Assembly: GCA_017535785.1 (NCBI GenBank)
Contig: JAFXTN010000012.1
Coordinates: 1 to 49,102 of the forward strand
Source: Butyrivibrio sp.
GTDB lineage: Bacteria; Bacillota; Clostridia; Lachnospirales; Lachnospiraceae
Direction of reading: 5' to 3'
Length of the DNA stretch: 49,102 nt
The translations under genes were made by a program, and so were the position numbers. Positions 15,185-25,265 of the stretch are shown here, piece by piece. Below the pieces are notes generated by a model. It was not told the DNA's origin and made no database searches. It saw only the letters and a list, made by a program, of their open reading frames with translations. Within the stretch, counting starts at the first letter, position 1. Every line of letters begins with the position of its first letter.

Positions 15185-16954
15185 ATGAGCGAAGAAATCT
15201 TAAGTGCGGTTAACGGCCAGGTCTTCAGTGTCTGGTTCCTGATCGGCGCAGCATTGGTATTCTGGATGCAAGCCGGATTTGCTATGTGTGAGGCAGGTTT
15301 TACAAGAGCCAAGAACACCGGAAATATCATAATGAAGAATCTTATGGATTTCTGTATCGGTACTGTAGTATTCATCTTAATTGGTTTTGGTTTATTACTT
15401 GGTGAAGATATCGTAGGAATCATCGGTAGACCCGGATTTGACATCTTCACAAATTATGCAAATTTTGATTGGTCCAACTTTGTATTCAACCTTGTGTTCT
15501 GTGCAACAACAGCAACAATCGTTTCAGGATCAATGGCTGAGAGAACAAAGTTCTTATCATATTGTGTGTACTCGGCAGTTATTTCAGCAGTGATCTACCC
15601 CATCGAAGCACATTGGGTATGGGGCGGCGGATTCCTGGCACAGATGGGATTCCACGATTTTGCAGGTTCAACATGTATCCACATGGTTGGTGGTATCTCA
15701 GCTCTCATCGGAGCAGCTATCTTAGGACCCCGTATCGGTAAGTTCGAAAGAAATAAGGAAGGCAAAGTTACCAAGGTAAATGCTTTTCCCGGACACAACC
15801 TCGTTGCAGCATCACTTGGTGTATTCATTCTTTGGCTTGGATGGTACGGATTCAACGGTGCAGCTTGTACTTCAGTAGAGCAGCTCGGATCCGTATTCGT
15901 AACAACAACAATCGCTCCTGCACTTGCAACTGTAACATGTATGATCTTCACATGGCTCAGATATGGTAAGCCCGATGTTTCAATGTGTCTCAACGCTTCA
16001 CTCGCTGGTCTTGTAGCTATCACAGCTCCTTGTGATGTAACAGATGCATTCGGTGCTATCGTTATCGGAATCGTAGCAGGTCTCCTTGTTTGCTTCGGAG
16101 TATGGTTCCTTGATTACAAGCTTCACGTTGACGATCCCGTTGGTGCCGTTGCGGTTCACTGCTTGAACGGTATCTGGGGAACAATTGCAGTTGGTCTTTT
16201 CGCAACAAACACAGCGCCCGGTTATTCAATCGCTGATGCACAGGGCAACGAGCTCGTAGGTCTTTTCTACGGCGGAGGTTTCAAGCTTCTTGGCCTTCAG
16301 ATTACAGGATTCTTAGCCGTAGCAGCTTGGACAGTAGTTACTATTACAATCACATTCTTTGCAATTAAGAAAATACTTGGACTTAGAGTTACAGAAGAGG
16401 AAGAGATCCTCGGACTTGATTCAACAGAGCACGGACTTGCTTCTGCATATTCAGGATTCGCTATCATGGATGTCTCAAACACTCTCAACATGGATGTCAA
16501 CGACAACACAGATCTTGGTCAGAGCGATTATGTATATGCCTCACAGGTTCAGAAGGATGCAGCGGTTCCCGTTGTTGCAGCTCCTGTTCATACAGAGTCT
16601 GCTATTCATAAAGTAGTTATCATCGCAAAGCTCTCTCGTTACGACAAGCTTCGTAAGGCAATGAACGATCTCGGTGTAACGGGCATGACAGTAACTCAGG
16701 TAATGGGCTGCGGAGTTCAGAAGGGTTCCGGCGAAATGTACCGTGGAGTTGAGATGGATGCAACACTTCTTCCCAAGGTCAAGGTTGAGGTTGTTGTAAG
16801 TAAGATCCCTGTAGAGAGCGTTATCGAAGCAGCTAAGAAGACATTGTACACCGGCCACATCGGCGACGGTAAGATCTTCGTTTACAGCGTAGACAAGGTA
16901 GTAAAGATCAGAACAGGTGAGGAAGATCTTGAAGCTCTTGCAGACGTTGAATAA
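15185..16954 (+). CDS. amt: Ammonium transporter fused to a C-terminal P-II domain
   Basis: Residues 1 to about 410 are an Amt/Mep ammonium channel: WMQAGFAMCEAGF at the N terminus and the pore histidines in STCIHMVGG and VAVHCLNGIWG. Residues about 474-585 are a P-II (GlnB/GlnK) domain: TGMTVTQVMGCGVQKG, MYRGVEM, and HIGDGKIFV, RIRTGEE-like end (KIRTGEED). P-II proteins normally bind ATP/ADP and 2-oxoglutarate and plug the Amt pore through the T-loop. Here sensor and channel are one chain. The T-loop keeps Tyr519 (E. coli Tyr46), but the uridylylated Tyr51 is Met524. A linker of about 60 residues joins the domains. It is the first gene of the nitrogen operon, with the long leader above. Confidence 0.93.
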   Translation: MSEEILSAVNGQVFSVWFLIGAALVFWMQAGFAMCEAGFTRAKNTGNIIMKNLMDFCIGTVVFILIGFGLLLGEDIVGIIGRPGFDIFTNYANFDWSNFVFNLVFCATTATIVSGSMAERTKFLSYCVYSAVISAVIYPIEAHWVWGGGFLAQMGFHDFAGSTCIHMVGGISALIGAAILGPRIGKFERNKEGKVTKVNAFPGHNLVAASLGVFILWLGWYGFNGAACTSVEQLGSVFVTTTIAPALATVTCMIFTWLRYGKPDVSMCLNASLAGLVAITAPCDVTDAFGAIVIGIVAGLLVCFGVWFLDYKLHVDDPVGAVAVHCLNGIWGTIAVGLFATNTAPGYSIADAQGNELVGLFYGGGFKLLGLQITGFLAVAAWTVVTITITFFAIKKILGLRVTEEEEILGLDSTEHGLASAYSGFAIMDVSNTLNMDVNDNTDLGQSDYVYASQVQKDAAVPVVAAPVHTESAIHKVVIIAKLSRYDKLRKAMNDLGVTGMTVTQVMGCGVQKGSGEMYRGVEMDATLLPKVKVEVVVSKIPVESVIEAAKKTLYTGHIGDGKIFVYSVDKVVKIRTGEEDLEALADVE

Positions 16955-17046
16955 TTGTGAGCACTTGGCGAGGTTCTTTCGAGCCCGGTGCGAACGCCTT
17001 ACGTCGAGCAAAGCTGGGGCGTAAGTTCATTATAAAAGAATAACTA
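16955..17046 (+). other. Structured spacer between amt and asnB
   Basis: Two hairpins can form: one closed by GCAC/GTGC with inner GGC/GCC (16961-16991), and one closed by CTTACG/CGTAAG with inner AGC-AAA-GCT (about 16998-17025). No T tract follows, so this is unlikely to stop transcription. It may be a processing or mRNA stability element inside the operon, or a copy of a dispersed palindrome (compare 8674-8697). Confidence 0.4.
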
Positions 17047-17058
17047 GGAGGATGGAGT

Positions 17059-18642
17059 ATGTGCGCAATACTGACATACGAAGGTGATGACATATCCGAG
17101 CAGGAGTTTCAAACTCTTTTGCAAAGAACAAGCCTTAGAGGCCCGGATATGTCCAGGTACAAAAAGGTAGAAAAAGGATATATAGGTTTTAATCGTCTCT
17201 CGATAATGGGACTAAATGAAGAAGGAATGCAACCCTTCTACCTTAATGATAATGCAGTAATTTGTAACGGAGAGTTATATGGATTCAGAGCACTGCGAGA
17301 GTACCTGGTATCCCTCGGATACAGCTTTAGAAGTGACAGTGATTGCGAGATACTCCTCCCTTTGTATGAGAAACTCGGAACCAAGATGTTCGATATTCTC
17401 GATGCGGAATTTGCCTGCGTCATATATGACGGTGAAAAGAAAAAGTTCATAGCCGCAAGAGATCCGATAGGAATCAGACCTCTTTACTATGGATACGATA
17501 AAAAAGGAAATATAATCTTCGCATCGGAGCCCAAGAACATGGTTGGTGTGGCAGACAAGATAATGCCTTTCCCTCCCGGGCATTACTACGAGGACGGCAA
17601 GTTCATCTGCTACAGAGATATGACTAAGGTAAAAGAAGTAAAGTTTGACGAAGTAAACGTGATTGCGGAAAAGATCCACGACAAGCTTCTTAAAGGAATT
17701 GAAAAGAGACTTTCAGCCGATGCGCCGATAGGATTTCTTTTATCGGGTGGCCTTGATTCATCACTTGTATGCGGAGCCGCAGCAAAGATGCTTGGCAAGA
17801 AGATAAGAACCTTCGCGATCGGAATGGACATAGACGCGATCGACCTTAAGTACGCAAGAGAAGTTGCGGATTATATAGGAAGCGAACACACAGAAGTGAT
17901 CATTTCCAAAAAAGATGTTATCGAGGCGGTCGAGCCTGTTATAGAAGCTCTCGGAACATATGACATTACGACAATACGAGCATCTATCGGAATGTATCTT
18001 CTGTGCAAATGGATTCACGAAAACACAGATATCAAGGTAATCCTAACAGGAGAGATATCCGACGAGCTCTTTGGATATAAATATACAGACTTTGCACCAA
18101 GCGCGGATGAGTTCCAGAAAGAAGCGCAAAAGAGAATTCATGAGATACACATGTATGACGTGCTAAGAGCAGACAGATGTATAAGCGTAAATTCTCTTGA
18201 AGCGAGAGTTCCTTTCGGAGATCTTGATTTTGTAGAGTACGTAATGAGCATAGACCCGCAGAAGAAGATGAACACCTACGGCATTGGAAAATATCTTTTG
18301 CGACATGCGTTTGAAAAAGATGAACTGATACCGAGGACGATCCTCATGAGAGAGAAAGCTGCTTTCTCAGACGCGGTAGGACATTCACTTCGAGATGACC
18401 TTATAGAGTGTGCGGATAGCTTATACACCTATGCAGATTATGAGACCAAGAAAAAGAAATACACTCACGCAACTCCTTTCACAAAGGAATCGCTTTGGTA
18501 CAGAGAGATTTTTGAAAAGTATTATCCCGGCCAGTCAGATATGGTTGTGGACTTCTGGATGCCCAACAAGAACTGGGAAGGCTGCAATGTAAACGACCCT
18601 TCCGCGAGAGTTCTTTCAAACTACGGAGCATCTGCTAAATAA
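17059..18642 (+). CDS. asnB: Asparagine synthase (glutamine-hydrolysing)
   Basis: Makes asparagine from aspartate, ATP and glutamine. Cys2 (MCAILTYEG) is the N-terminal glutaminase nucleophile, which fixes the start; AGGAGG precedes it. Glutaminase motifs LRGPDMS and ICNGELYG are present. The synthetase P-loop FLLSGGLDSS is near residue 230, and the C-terminal half follows E. coli AsnB closely (TTIRAS, HMYDVLRAD, SLEARVPF). One conserved loop differs: E. coli SGEGSDE is TGEISDE here. At 527 residues it is slightly shorter than E. coli AsnB (554). Its place between amt and glnA puts amide storage under the same control as ammonium uptake. Confidence 0.93.
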   Translation: MCAILTYEGDDISEQEFQTLLQRTSLRGPDMSRYKKVEKGYIGFNRLSIMGLNEEGMQPFYLNDNAVICNGELYGFRALREYLVSLGYSFRSDSDCEILLPLYEKLGTKMFDILDAEFACVIYDGEKKKFIAARDPIGIRPLYYGYDKKGNIIFASEPKNMVGVADKIMPFPPGHYYEDGKFICYRDMTKVKEVKFDEVNVIAEKIHDKLLKGIEKRLSADAPIGFLLSGGLDSSLVCGAAAKMLGKKIRTFAIGMDIDAIDLKYAREVADYIGSEHTEVIISKKDVIEAVEPVIEALGTYDITTIRASIGMYLLCKWIHENTDIKVILTGEISDELFGYKYTDFAPSADEFQKEAQKRIHEIHMYDVLRADRCISVNSLEARVPFGDLDFVEYVMSIDPQKKMNTYGIGKYLLRHAFEKDELIPRTILMREKAAFSDAVGHSLRDDLIECADSLYTYADYETKKKKYTHATPFTKESLWYREIFEKYYPGQSDMVVDFWMPNKNWEGCNVNDPSARVLSNYGASAK

Positions 18643-18669
18643 AAGAGTATTTATATGGAGGATAAAAAG

Positions 18670-20778
18670 ATGATCGATGCATCAAAACTTACAGAACAAT
18701 TCGGAAGTCTGGTATTTAGCGACAAGATTATGAAAGAGCGCTTGCCCAAGGACATTTACAAGGCAGTGCACAAGACAATAGAAAAAGGAACACACCTTGA
18801 GCTCGACGTTGCCAATACAGTCGCAGCAGTAATGAAAGAGTGGGCTATCGAAAACGGTGCAACACATTTCACACATTGGTTCCAGCCTATGACAGGTCTT
18901 ACAGCAGAGAAGCACGACAGCTTCATTTCACCTACAGGCAACGGACAGATCCTCATGGAGTTCTCGGGAAAAGAGCTTGTTAAGGGCGAACCTGATGCAT
19001 CAAGCTTCCCTTCAGGAGGACTCAGAGCAACATTCGAGGCAAGAGGATACACAGCATGGGATCCTTCATCACCTGCATTTATCAAGGACGGATCACTTTA
19101 CATTCCTACAGCATTCTGCTCATACGGCGGAGAAGCACTTGATAAAAAGACTCCTCTTTTAAGATCAATGGATGCTCTTTCAAAAGAAGCAGTTAAGGTC
19201 CTTAACCTTCTCGGATATAAGGACGTTGCAAGAGTAGATACTACGATCGGTTCCGAGCAGGAATACTTCCTTATCGACAAGGACTTCTATAAGCAGAGAA
19301 AAGACCTTCTCTTCATAGGAAGAACTCTTATCGGTGCTCCCGCATCAAAGGGACAGGAGATGGAAGATCACTATTTTGGTGTTATCAAGCCCAAGGTATC
19401 CGCATATATGCACGATCTTGACGAGGAACTCTGGAAACTCGGAATTCCCGCTAAGACCAAGCACAATGAGGTTGCTCCTTCACAGCACGAGCTTGCTCCC
19501 GTATTCGAGACAGCTAACGTAGCCGTAGATCATAACCAGCTCACAATGGAAGTTATGAAGAAGGTTGCTGACAAGCACAATTACGCTTGCCTCCTTCATG
19601 AGAAGCCTTTCGAAGGAATCAACGGATCAGGTAAGCACAACAACTGGTCAGTATGCACAGATACAGGAATGAACCTTCTCGATCCCGGAAAGACACCGGC
19701 AGAGAACATTCCTTTCCTCGTATTCTTAACAGCAGTGATCGCAGCAGTTGATGAGTATGCACCAATCCTTCGTCTCTCTGTTGCATCTGCAGGAAACGAT
19801 CACAGACTCGGCGGAAACGAGGCACCTCCGGCAATCGTATCTATCTTCGTTGGAGATGAGCTTGCACAGGTTATCAAGAGTGTTGAAGAAGGCACAGCAT
19901 ATCACGGAGCAGCTAAAGTTCAGATGGGTATGGGTGCGGATGTACTTCCTCACTTTACAAAGGACAACACAGACAGAAACAGAACATCACCTTTCGCATT
20001 CACAGGAAACAAGTTTGAGTTCCGTATGCCCGGTTCTGCAGTGTCTGTAGCAAACGCAAACATCGTTCTTAATACAGCAGTTGCTGAGATACTTACAAGA
20101 CTTTACGAGAAGCTTTCAAAGTTCAGCGAAGCTGAGATGAAAGAAAAGGTTCTTGAGGTCCTTCAGGAAGAACTTAAAGAACATAAGAGAGTTCTTTTCA
20201 ACGGAAACGGATACTCAGATGAGTGGGTTGCCGAGGCTGAAAAGAGAGGCCTTCCTAACCTCAAGTCACTTCCCGAGGCAATGCCTTACTGGATCAAGGA
20301 CGAGTCGATCAGTCTCTTCACAAAGCACAAGATCTTCACAGAAGAAGAGATCAGATCAAGATATGACATTCTCCTTGAGAACTACTCAAAGTCAATTCAT
20401 ATCGAGGCTCTCACAATGGAAGAGATGGTCAGAAAAGATCTTACGGAAGGAATCATTTCTTATGAGAAAGATCTTACAAGTGAGATCCTTCAGAAGAAGA
20501 GTGTTCTTGAAGGCGTAGGCGGAAAGCTTGAGAGCGGAATCCTCAAAGAGCTTGATGAAGCATCCGAGAAGATGGGACAGGCTCTTGCAAAGCTTACAGA
20601 AGATACAAAGGCAGCAGAAGAAAAGGCTGATCTTTTGGAGCAGGCAAGCTACTACAAAGAGCAGATCCTTACAGATATGGATGAGGTCAGAAAATACGCG
20701 GATAAGGCAGAAGCTCTGGTACCCGATAAGTACCTCAGCTATCCGACATACGGTCAGATGTTATTTTCACTTAGATAA
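18670..20778 (+). CDS. glnN: Glutamine synthetase type III
   Basis: ATP-dependent ligation of ammonia to glutamate. The length (702 residues) and sequence are those of the GSIII family, not the 450-residue [57 protein letters not shown] and GSGKHNNWS are all present. ATG 18670 is chosen because GGAGG at 18657-18661 sits 8 bases upstream; ATG 18655 overlaps that site. It follows asnB by 27 bases and precedes gltB, giving a complete GS-GOGAT route. GSIII lacks the adenylylation site of GSI, so control is probably transcriptional or by effectors. Confidence 0.95.
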   Translation: MIDASKLTEQFGSLVFSDKIMKERLPKDIYKAVHKTIEKGTHLELDVANTVAAVMKEWAIENGATHFTHWFQPMTGLTAEKHDSFISPTGNGQILMEFSGKELVKGEPDASSFPSGGLRATFEARGYTAWDPSSPAFIKDGSLYIPTAFCSYGGEALDKKTPLLRSMDALSKEAVKVLNLLGYKDVARVDTTIGSEQEYFLIDKDFYKQRKDLLFIGRTLIGAPASKGQEMEDHYFGVIKPKVSAYMHDLDEELWKLGIPAKTKHNEVAPSQHELAPVFETANVAVDHNQLTMEVMKKVADKHNYACLLHEKPFEGINGSGKHNNWSVCTDTGMNLLDPGKTPAENIPFLVFLTAVIAAVDEYAPILRLSVASAGNDHRLGGNEAPPAIVSIFVGDELAQVIKSVEEGTAYHGAAKVQMGMGADVLPHFTKDNTDRNRTSPFAFTGNKFEFRMPGSAVSVANANIVLNTAVAEILTRLYEKLSKFSEAEMKEKVLEVLQEELKEHKRVLFNGNGYSDEWVAEAEKRGLPNLKSLPEAMPYWIKDESISLFTKHKIFTEEEIRSRYDILLENYSKSIHIEALTMEEMVRKDLTEGIISYEKDLTSEILQKKSVLEGVGGKLESGILKELDEASEKMGQALAKLTEDTKAAEEKADLLEQASYYKEQILTDMDEVRKYADKAEALVPDKYLSYPTYGQMLFSLR

Positions 20779-20842
20779 TAGCGGAGCAATTCGTGTTATC
20801 GGCTAGAAATAAGATTTAAGAAAAAGGATAAGGATAATAAGG

Positions 20843-23800
20843 ATGGAGATGTGGAAAGAAGAACATGATGCCTGCGGAATAGGTGCAGTCATCAATATAG
20901 ACGGAACCCCGGACAATAAAGTACTTGGCGATGCGCTCTCGATCGTAGAGAAGCTTGAGCACAGAGCCGGTAAAGATGCTTCCGGAAAAGTTGGCGATGG
21001 CGTTGGAATATTGGTGCAGATATCGCACTCATTTTTCTCAAAAGAAGCCAAGAAAATTGGAATGAAATTAGGAGGAGCCGGAGATTACGGAATCGGTATG
21101 TTCTTTTTTCCGCAGGACTCCATGAAGCGTATGTTTGCAAAACGTATGCTTGAAGTTATTGCAGAAAAGCAGGATCTTAAGGTTCTGGGATGGAGAGATG
21201 TAGAGATCCATCCCGAGATCCTTGGTGAAGCAGCGCTTGTATGTATGCCGCATATCAGCCAGTGCTTTATCGAAAGACCCAAGGATGTCAAAAAAGGCAT
21301 CGACTTTGACAGAAAATTATATTGCTTAAGAAGAGAGTATGAGAAGAGCTCAGACGATACTTATATCTGCTCTTTCTCATCAAGGACCATTGTTTATAAG
21401 GGAATGTTCCTTGTAGGACAGCTTAGAAATTTCTATGAGGATCTTCTTTCACCTGATTACAAGACTGCTATCGCTATGGTTCACTCAAGATTCTCAACCA
21501 ACACAACGCCTTCATGGCATAGAGCACACCCTTACAGGATGATCGCTCATAACGGTGAGATCAACACCATCAGAGGTAACAGCGACAGAATGCTTGCCCG
21601 TGAAGAGACAATGGCATCAAGCATTCTTGAAAAAGATCTCGGCAAGGTTTATCCCGTTATCGCAGCATCCGGATCGGATTCCGCGATGCTTGATAATACG
21701 CTCGAATTCCTTTACATGAACGGAATGGAGCTTCCTCTTGCAATGATGATCACTATTCCTGAACCATGGAAGCACAATGATTTCATGAAGCAGGACAGAA
21801 AAGATTTCTATCATTACTATGCAACAATGATGGAGCCTTGGGATGGCCCCGCTGCGGTTCTTTTTACAGACGGAGAACTGTTCGGTGCAACTCTCGACAG
21901 AAACGGACTTCGTCCTTCAAGATATTATGTTACCAAGGACGGAAGACTTATACTTGCATCCGAAGTCGGAGTGCTTGATATCCCCGAGGAAAATATTGAG
22001 AAGAAATCCAGACTTTCACCGGGACACATGCTCCTTGTAAATACCAAGGAAGGCAGGATCATTTCCGATGAAGAGTGTAAGGAGAGATATTCAAAGACAA
22101 GCCCTTACGGTGAGTGGCTTGACAGATCTCTTTTGCACCTTAACAAGCTCAATATACCCAATAAGAAAATCCCTACGCACACTCAGGAAATGCGTGACAA
22201 ATTATATAAAGTATTCGGATATTCATACGAAGACGTCAAGGATCAGATCATGCCCATGGCAACTAATGGCATTGAGCCTACTGTATCCATGGGAACAGAC
22301 GTCCCGCTCGCATTTATATCCAAGCACCACCAGCCCTTGTTCTGCTATTTTAAGCAGCTCTTTGCGCAGGTTACCAATCCGCCTATCGACTCTTTGAGAG
22401 AGAAGGTGGTTACGGATACAACCGTTTACATCGGTTCCGACGGTAATCTTCTTCAGGAAAAGAGCGACAACTGCCGCGTGCTTGAGGTCAACAACCCTAT
22501 CCTTACGGGTGTAGACCTAATGAAGATTGAGTCCTTGGATCAGGACGGCTTCCATGCCAAAAAGATCTCACTCTTATATTATAAAAACACTTCTGTAGAA
22601 AGAGCTTTGGATCAGCTAGACGTTGCGGTGGACAGAGCAGTTTCGGAAGGTGCGAACATCATCATCCTTTCTGACCGTGGAGTTGATGAGAACCACATGC
22701 CGATCCCTTCTCTTTTGGCAGTTTCATCTGTTGAGCAGCATCTGGTAAGAACAAAGAGACGTACAGCCGTTTCTCTCATCCTTGAGAGCGGTGAGCCTCG
22801 CGACGTTCATCAGATCGCGTGTCTGCTTGGTTACGGTGCAAGAGCCATCCATCCTTATCTTGCGCACGAATGTATAGCAGAACTCATAGATAACGGAATC
22901 CTTGATAAGGATTACCACACAGCGATAGATGATTATAACAAAGCTCTTCTCGGAGGTGTTGTAAAGATTGCGGCTAAGATGGGTATCTCAACGCTGCAGT
23001 CCTATCAGTCGGCAAGAATTTTCGAGGCTATAGGTCTCTCCGACGAAGTTGTAAATAAGTACTTCACCGGCACTACAAACAGAGTCGGCGGAGTTGGTAT
23101 AGATCAGATCGGTGAAGACGTGGAGATCAGGCACAACAGAGCCTTCGATCCTCTCGGACTTCCCGCAGATACAAGTCTTGATTCACTCGGCTTCCACAGC
23201 CTCAGAAGCGGCGATGACAAAGAGGATCACATGTATTCTCCCAAGACCATCGTTACTTTGCAGCGCTCTGTAAGAGAGGGTGACTATGAGAGATTCAAGG
23301 AATACTCTCAGATGGTGGACGACGAGAACAGAATGCATACTTTGAGAGCTCTTTTGTCCTTCGTTCCTACAGGAAAAAAAGTGCCCCTCGAAGAGGTTGA
23401 GAGTGAAGACGAGATCGTAAAGAGATTCCAGACGGGAGCTATGTCATACGGCTCACTCTCTCAGGAAGCTCACGAGACGATCGCTATCGCAATGAACAGA
23501 CTCGGCGGAAAATCCAATACCGGTGAGGGCGGCGAAGCGATAGAAAGATTCGGAACAGAAAAGAACAGTGCCGTTAAGCAGGTAGCTTCAGGTAGATTTG
23601 GTGTTACCGGAAGATATCTTTTAAGCGGACAGGAAATACAGATCAAGATGGCGCAGGGTGCTAAGCCCGGTGAAGGTGGACATCTTCCCGGAGCAAAGGT
23701 ATATCCTTGGGTTGCAAGAACACGTTTTTCAACTCCCGGTGTAACTCTTATTTCACCTCCACCTCACCACGATATTTATTCGATCGAGGATCTGGCGCAG

Positions 23801-25252
23801 CTCATCTATGATCTTAAGAATGCTAATGACAAGGCTAGGATATCGGTTAAGCTCGTTTCCGAAGCTGGTGTCGGAACGATCGCATCAGGTGTTGCAAAGG
23901 CAGGTGCGCAGGTTATCCTCGTATCCGGCTATGACGGAGGAACTGGTGCTGCTCCTTCATCATCAGTTCACCATGCGGGACTTCCTTGGGAGCTCGGCGT
24001 AAGCGAAGCCCATCAGGCACTTCTTGATAGCGGACTTAGAAGCAGAGTTGTTCTTGAGACCGACGGTAAGCTTATGACAGGTAGAGACGTTGCTATCGCA
24101 GCGCTCCTTGGTGCGGAAGAATTCGGTTTTGCTACAGCGCCTCTTGTAACTCTCGGTTGTATGATGATGCGTGTCTGCAACAAGGATACATGTCCTGTCG
24201 GAATCGCTACTCAGAACGAAGAGCTCAGAAAGAGATTTGCAGGAAAGCCCGAGCACCTTATGAACTTCATGCATTTCATCGCAAGAGAGCTTCGTGAGAT
24301 CATGAGCGAGCTTGGCTTTAAGACTGTTGAAGAGATGGTCGGAAGAACCGATTGCCTCAAGATGAGAGATGTTCCTTCTCTTCGTTGCAGGGGTGCGGTC
24401 AATCTCGGAAGGATCATTGATTCTTCATATGCAAAGAGAAAAGACAGCCATTTCAACCCCAAGCATGTTTATAACTTTGAGCTTGAAAAGACTATCGATG
24501 CCAAGGTTCTTGTGCCTGCATACGAGAAGTTCAAGAAAGGTGGCAATAAGCCTGCCACTGTAAAAGTAGATATATCAAGTACCGACAGAAGCTTCGGTAC
24601 ACTCCTGGGAAGTAGGGTTACTGCCGACTTTACAGATACCCTTCCCGATGATTCGTTTACTGTTGTTGCAAACGGCGGAGGCGGACAGTCCTTTGGTGCG
24701 TTCATTCCAAACGGACTTACACTTCGTCTCTACGGTGATGCCAACGACGGTTTCGGAAAGGGATTGTCAGGCGGAAAGCTTATAGTAACACCTTCCAAGA
24801 ATGCCACATACAAGGCTCACGAAAATATCGTTATCGGTAACGTTGCGCTTTACGGAGCAACATCAGGTAAGGCATACGTATGCGGTATCGCAGGTGAGCG
24901 TTTCTGTGTAAGAAATTCAGGTGCCATTGCTGTCGCTGAAGGCTGCGGTGATCACGGATTGGAATATATGACAGGCGGAAAGGCAGTCATTCTCGGAATG
25001 ACAGGTAAAAACTTCGCTGCCGGAATGAGCGGCGGAATCGCCTACGTTCTTGATAAGGAGCACACTCTTTATCTTAGAATGAACAAAGACATGGTTTCAT
25101 TGACGGAACTTACTGACAAGGCTGATATTGCCGATCTTAAGGCTATCCTCAAGAACTATGCAAAAGAGACGGAATCAGAGTATGCAAAAGAGATTCTGGC
25201 TCACTTTGATGAATATATTCCTAACTTTAAAAAGATCGTACCGAATAAGTGA
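20843..25252 (+). CDS. gltB: Glutamate synthase large (alpha) subunit
   Basis: Transfers the amide of glutamine to 2-oxoglutarate, giving two glutamates. The class II glutaminase domain begins at Cys11 (HDACGIGAV), with a short 10-residue propeptide normally removed. The FMN synthase domain follows (TGEGGEAIERFG, GQEIQIKMAQGAKPGEGG, VSGYDGGTGA). The 3Fe-4S ligands are Cys1106, Cys1112 and Cys1117. The C-terminal beta-helix with Gly-rich repeats (NGGGGQSFGAF, GDANDGFGKGLSGG) is complete. It has 1469 residues. AAGGATAAGGA lies upstream of ATG 20843; ATG 20849 is a possible alternative. It pairs with gltD directly downstream. Confidence 0.97.
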   Translation: MEMWKEEHDACGIGAVINIDGTPDNKVLGDALSIVEKLEHRAGKDASGKVGDGVGILVQISHSFFSKEAKKIGMKLGGAGDYGIGMFFFPQDSMKRMFAKRMLEVIAEKQDLKVLGWRDVEIHPEILGEAALVCMPHISQCFIERPKDVKKGIDFDRKLYCLRREYEKSSDDTYICSFSSRTIVYKGMFLVGQLRNFYEDLLSPDYKTAIAMVHSRFSTNTTPSWHRAHPYRMIAHNGEINTIRGNSDRMLAREETMASSILEKDLGKVYPVIAASGSDSAMLDNTLEFLYMNGMELPLAMMITIPEPWKHNDFMKQDRKDFYHYYATMMEPWDGPAAVLFTDGELFGATLDRNGLRPSRYYVTKDGRLILASEVGVLDIPEENIEKKSRLSPGHMLLVNTKEGRIISDEECKERYSKTSPYGEWLDRSLLHLNKLNIPNKKIPTHTQEMRDKLYKVFGYSYEDVKDQIMPMATNGIEPTVSMGTDVPLAFISKHHQPLFCYFKQLFAQVTNPPIDSLREKVVTDTTVYIGSDGNLLQEKSDNCRVLEVNNPILTGVDLMKIESLDQDGFHAKKISLLYYKNTSVERALDQLDVAVDRAVSEGANIIILSDRGVDENHMPIPSLLAVSSVEQHLVRTKRRTAVSLILESGEPRDVHQIACLLGYGARAIHPYLAHECIAELIDNGILDKDYHTAIDDYNKALLGGVVKIAAKMGISTLQSYQSARIFEAIGLSDEVVNKYFTGTTNRVGGVGIDQIGEDVEIRHNRAFDPLGLPADTSLDSLGFHSLRSGDDKEDHMYSPKTIVTLQRSVREGDYERFKEYSQMVDDENRMHTLRALLSFVPTGKKVPLEEVESEDEIVKRFQTGAMSYGSLSQEAHETIAIAMNRLGGKSNTGEGGEAIERFGTEKNSAVKQVASGRFGVTGRYLLSGQEIQIKMAQGAKPGEGGHLPGAKVYPWVARTRFSTPGVTLISPPPHHDIYSIEDLAQLIYDLKNANDKARISVKLVSEAGVGTIASGVAKAGAQVILVSGYDGGTGAAPSSSVHHAGLPWELGVSEAHQALLDSGLRSRVVLETDGKLMTGRDVAIAALLGAEEFGFATAPLVTLGCMMMRVCNKDTCPVGIATQNEELRKRFAGKPEHLMNFMHFIARELREIMSELGFKTVEEMVGRTDCLKMRDVPSLRCRGAVNLGRIIDSSYAKRKDSHFNPKHVYNFELEKTIDAKVLVPAYEKFKKGGNKPATVKVDISSTDRSFGTLLGSRVTADFTDTLPDDSFTVVANGGGGQSFGAFIPNGLTLRLYGDANDGFGKGLSGGKLIVTPSKNATYKAHENIVIGNVALYGATSGKAYVCGIAGERFCVRNSGAIAVAEGCGDHGLEYMTGGKAVILGMTGKNFAAGMSGGIAYVLDKEHTLYLRMNKDMVSLTELTDKADIADLKAILKNYAKETESEYAKEILAHFDEYIPNFKKIVPNK

Positions 25253-25265
25253 TAGGAGGCAGAAA

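Noticed and set aside
25128-25265. Longer N terminus for gltD overlapping gltB
   Set aside because: The frame is open, but the conserved GltD start MGKVTGFLEY with AGGAGG lies at 25266, and the extension is the gltB coding region read in another frame.
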